Part shown: in pieces, positions 12,364 through 13,770 of the stretch
Layout of the letters: each line of letters starts with the position of its first letter
Numbering within the stretch: the first letter of the stretch is position 1
Source of the DNA: Clostridia bacterium
GTDB lineage: Bacteria > Bacillota > Clostridia > Monoglobales > Monoglobaceae
NCBI GenBank assembly: GCA_900769795.1
Contig: CAAGHZ010000054.1
Coordinates: 1 to 13,770 of the forward strand
Length of the DNA: 13,770 bases
Direction of reading: 5' to 3'
The notes under the pieces: model-generated
Database searches by the model: none
The model's input: the letters and a program-made list of their open reading frames with translations, nothing else
What the model was told of the DNA's origin: nothing
Made by a program: the position numbers and the translations under genes

Positions 12364-12372
12364 TGGTATAAT
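12364..12372 (+). promoter_or_regulatory. Possible second promoter with extended -10
   Basis: TGGTATAAT is an extended -10 (TG-N-TATAAT). A TTGAAG at 12347-12352 is only 14 bp upstream, so a normal -35 is lacking. The predicted start near 12379 is 58 bp before the coding start at 12437. It may give a shorter leader without the upstream hairpin. Confidence 0.35.
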
Positions 12373-12436
12373 TTAAGAAATAAATTCTTTGTTTATCAAA
12401 AGAGGCGTTAGTTTTTATTTAGGAGGTATGATGATT

Positions 12437-13770
12437 ATGAAAAATTTAACTAAAAAGATTTGCGCAGTTATTACATTAGTTGCTATGCTTGCAACACTTT
12501 GTATAACCGCTTTTGCTGATGGCGGCGCTACAGTTACAATTGATGACTATGAATGGTCAGAAATCACAAATGGTGTAGCTGTGATTACAGTTACATACAC
12601 AGTTACCGGAGACACTGTTGGTGCTCTTGGTGCTACAATGCTTACATTTGCAGATGCAGATGACAGCACAACACTTGATGAAACAGATTACAATGATACA
12701 ATGCAGATAGTTGGTATCGATCAGGGCGCACCTAAAGTATTGGATGGTGACGTTGTTGTATCCGCAGAAGCAGACGACAATGGTGCGTATGCTGCAGGTA
12801 CATATGTGTTCAGATTCCCTGTTGCTGTAAGCAGCACAGAGACAAGTGAAGCCGGCATTCAGCTTGGTTCAGGCGAAGCTGCAGCTATTTTAATCGGTGG
12901 TGACAATGTTACAAACCCTGCTGCATTGCTTATTACTGCTCCTTATATCGCTTGGGATGTTGATTCTCTTGAGTGGACAGGTGCAGACAGCATTGCTCTT
13001 GGCGATATCACTGTTTACACTGAAGAAGAGGAAGCTTGGCTTGAAGCAGTTGCAGAAGCAGCTCTTGATTCAATCGCTGATGACACAATCACAGCATATA
13101 AGGATGATGGTGCGACAAACGATACAATCGCTCTTGAAGGTCTTGACCTTACTGCAGTTGCAGTTGCAGGCGATGGTAACTATACAGTTACAGTTACAGT
13201 TCCTGCTGGTACAGCTACAGATAATGCGGAAACAGTTGGTGGTATTCTTGAAGTAGACAAGACATTTACAATCACTGTTACAGCTAACAAGATTGTTGAA
13301 CTTCCTGTTTGGGAAGCAGGCGAGCCTACACTTGAAGGCGGCACAACAATCAATGTAGAGGTTGAGGATATCGAATCCGGTACACTTGCTGCAGACGTAA
13401 AGGCTGCTCTTGTAGAAGCTCTTACAGGCAAGAAGATTACATTCCCTGTTACCAAGGAAGGTGAAGAGCCTACAAGCGTTGACGTTATCTTTGAAGATAC
13501 AATGCTCAGCGATGCAGTTGTAACAGAGGGTGCTTACACCGCTACAATCACAGTTCCTGCAGGCGAAATCAGTGCAGAACCTGAGGTTGTTCTCGAAGAC
13601 GATGTTGTAATCGCTATCAGCGGTGCAGTTACTGAAGAACTTGCATTTGCATACGGCGATGTAGACCACAGCGGACTTGTAGACTTTGACGATGCAGTGC
13701 AGACTGCAAAATATGCAGTTAGTGGCTCGGTTAGCGGAACATTTGATTTAACACTTGCAAATGTTGATGG
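12437..13770 (+). CDS. Exported acidic beta-rich protein with C-terminal dockerin-like domain, partial
   Basis: The frame is open from 12437 to the window end (444 codons, no stop). AGGAGG lies 10 nt before the chosen ATG; in-frame ATGs at 12428 and 12431 are too close to it. Residues 1-27 are a classic Sec signal peptide (MKNLTKK, hydrophobic core, cleavage near ITAFA-DGG). The mature part is Thr/Val/Asp/Glu-rich and beta-sheet-like, in at least three segments: about 31-170 (unrecognised, possibly cohesin-like), and about 205-285 and 290-400, which share a Y-T-[VA]-T-[VI]-T-V-P-A-G strand (249-258 and 367-376). Residues 406-444 (YGDVDHSGLVDFDDAVQTAK, then a second repeat starting ANVDG) match the calcium-binding dockerin I pattern, suggesting attachment to a cohesin or scaffold. 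The second repeat is cut by the edge. Binding specificity is unknown. Confidence 0.75.
   Translation, partial: MKNLTKKICAVITLVAMLATLCITAFADGGATVTIDDYEWSEITNGVAVITVTYTVTGDTVGALGATMLTFADADDSTTLDETDYNDTMQIVGIDQGAPKVLDGDVVVSAEADDNGAYAAGTYVFRFPVAVSSTETSEAGIQLGSGEAAAILIGGDNVTNPAALLITAPYIAWDVDSLEWTGADSIALGDITVYTEEEEAWLEAVAEAALDSIADDTITAYKDDGATNDTIALEGLDLTAVAVAGDGNYTVTVTVPAGTATDNAETVGGILEVDKTFTITVTANKIVELPVWEAGEPTLEGGTTINVEVEDIESGTLAADVKAALVEALTGKKITFPVTKEGEEPTSVDVIFEDTMLSDAVVTEGAYTATITVPAGEISAEPEVVLEDDVVIAISGAVTEELAFAYGDVDHSGLVDFDDAVQTAKYAVSGSVSGTFDLTLANVD

Noticed and set aside
12347..12376. TTG-started 9-codon leader peptide (MKLKTRGII) after GGAGGAG
   Set aside because: Spacing from GGAGGAG to TTG is only 4 nt or less and the frame overlaps the extended -10; no repeated regulatory codons such as in attenuators.
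12260..12436. Riboswitch in the dockerin-gene leader (c-di-GMP or similar)
   Set aside because: I could not match conserved cores of known classes; only a weak hairpin is visible.
12897..13256. 119-aa Leu/Gln-rich open frame on the plus strand
   Set aside because: Frame-shifted reading of the same Ala/Val/Thr-rich gene; low complexity and no ribosome binding site.
13070..13669. Cys-rich 199-aa open frame on the minus strand
   Set aside because: Antisense of the exported dockerin-like gene; the cysteines come from reverse-complemented GCA/ACA-rich codons, with no Shine-Dalgarno and no domain.
1..13770. CRISPR array, tRNA/rRNA genes, insertion-sequence transposase or integrase
   Set aside because: No regularly spaced repeats, cloverleaf sequence, DDE/tyrosine/serine recombinase motifs or terminal repeats with a transposase frame were seen on either strand.

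Overview
The window looks like a chromosome segment of an anaerobic, spore-forming, low-GC Clostridia-type Firmicute. Four things point there: both dipicolinate synthase subunits (spoVFA/spoVFB), strong Shine-Dalgarno sites throughout, a dockerin-like domain on an exported protein at the right edge, and a 55-bp extragenic repeat of a type I recall from gut Clostridia. Genus cannot be fixed from the sequence.

Layout, left to right. (1) 1-699: 3' part of a sugar-type ABC transporter ATPase and its terminator. (2) 702-2837, minus strand: a 711-aa trimeric phage-type fibre with coiled coil, YadA-like head repeats and fibre linkers. (3) 2988-4466: spoVFA-spoVFB, with a SigK-like promoter, ending in a 17-bp-stem terminator shared with (4) 4497-5237, minus strand: two half-size TauE/SafE (TSUP) membrane proteins behind a palindromic operator candidate. 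(5) 5378-7955: a phage tip/fibre-like protein and a portal protein. (6) 7872-8573, minus strand: a CI/LexA-type repressor whose 3' end overlaps the portal gene by 84 bp. (7) 8618-8729: a divergent lysogeny-type switch with two promoters and three evenly spaced operator-like sites. (8) 8866-11240: rightward early/packaging genes: a Cys-rich small protein, possibly a 31-aa peptide, an ArpU/RinA-like late regulator, a small acidic protein in the terminase-small-subunit position, and the terminase large subunit, whose start is ambiguous (TTG inside a hairpin, or ATA behind the good Shine-Dalgarno). (9) 11239-12118: the repeat/terminator and an M14 gamma-D-glutamyl-peptidase-like enzyme. (10) 12119-13770: a long promoter-bearing leader and an exported acidic dockerin-like protein cut by the window end.

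The most notable feature is the phage content. It comprises DNA-packaging ATPase, portal, two fibre-type proteins, repressor/operator switch and late regulator, all as intact reading frames. The window holds no recognisable capsid, scaffold/protease, tail tube, holin or integrase. The order is also unusual: portal lies upstream of the repressor rather than after terL, and the fibre and tip/portal blocks flank the spore and TSUP genes in opposite orientations. The same ~22-bp sequence (20/22 identical, inverted) sits about 70 bp upstream of both fibre-type genes. A rearranged or shrinking prophage is the conservative reading. A retained phage-derived packaging or attachment cassette in a sporulator is the more exciting one, and a misassembled bin must be excluded.
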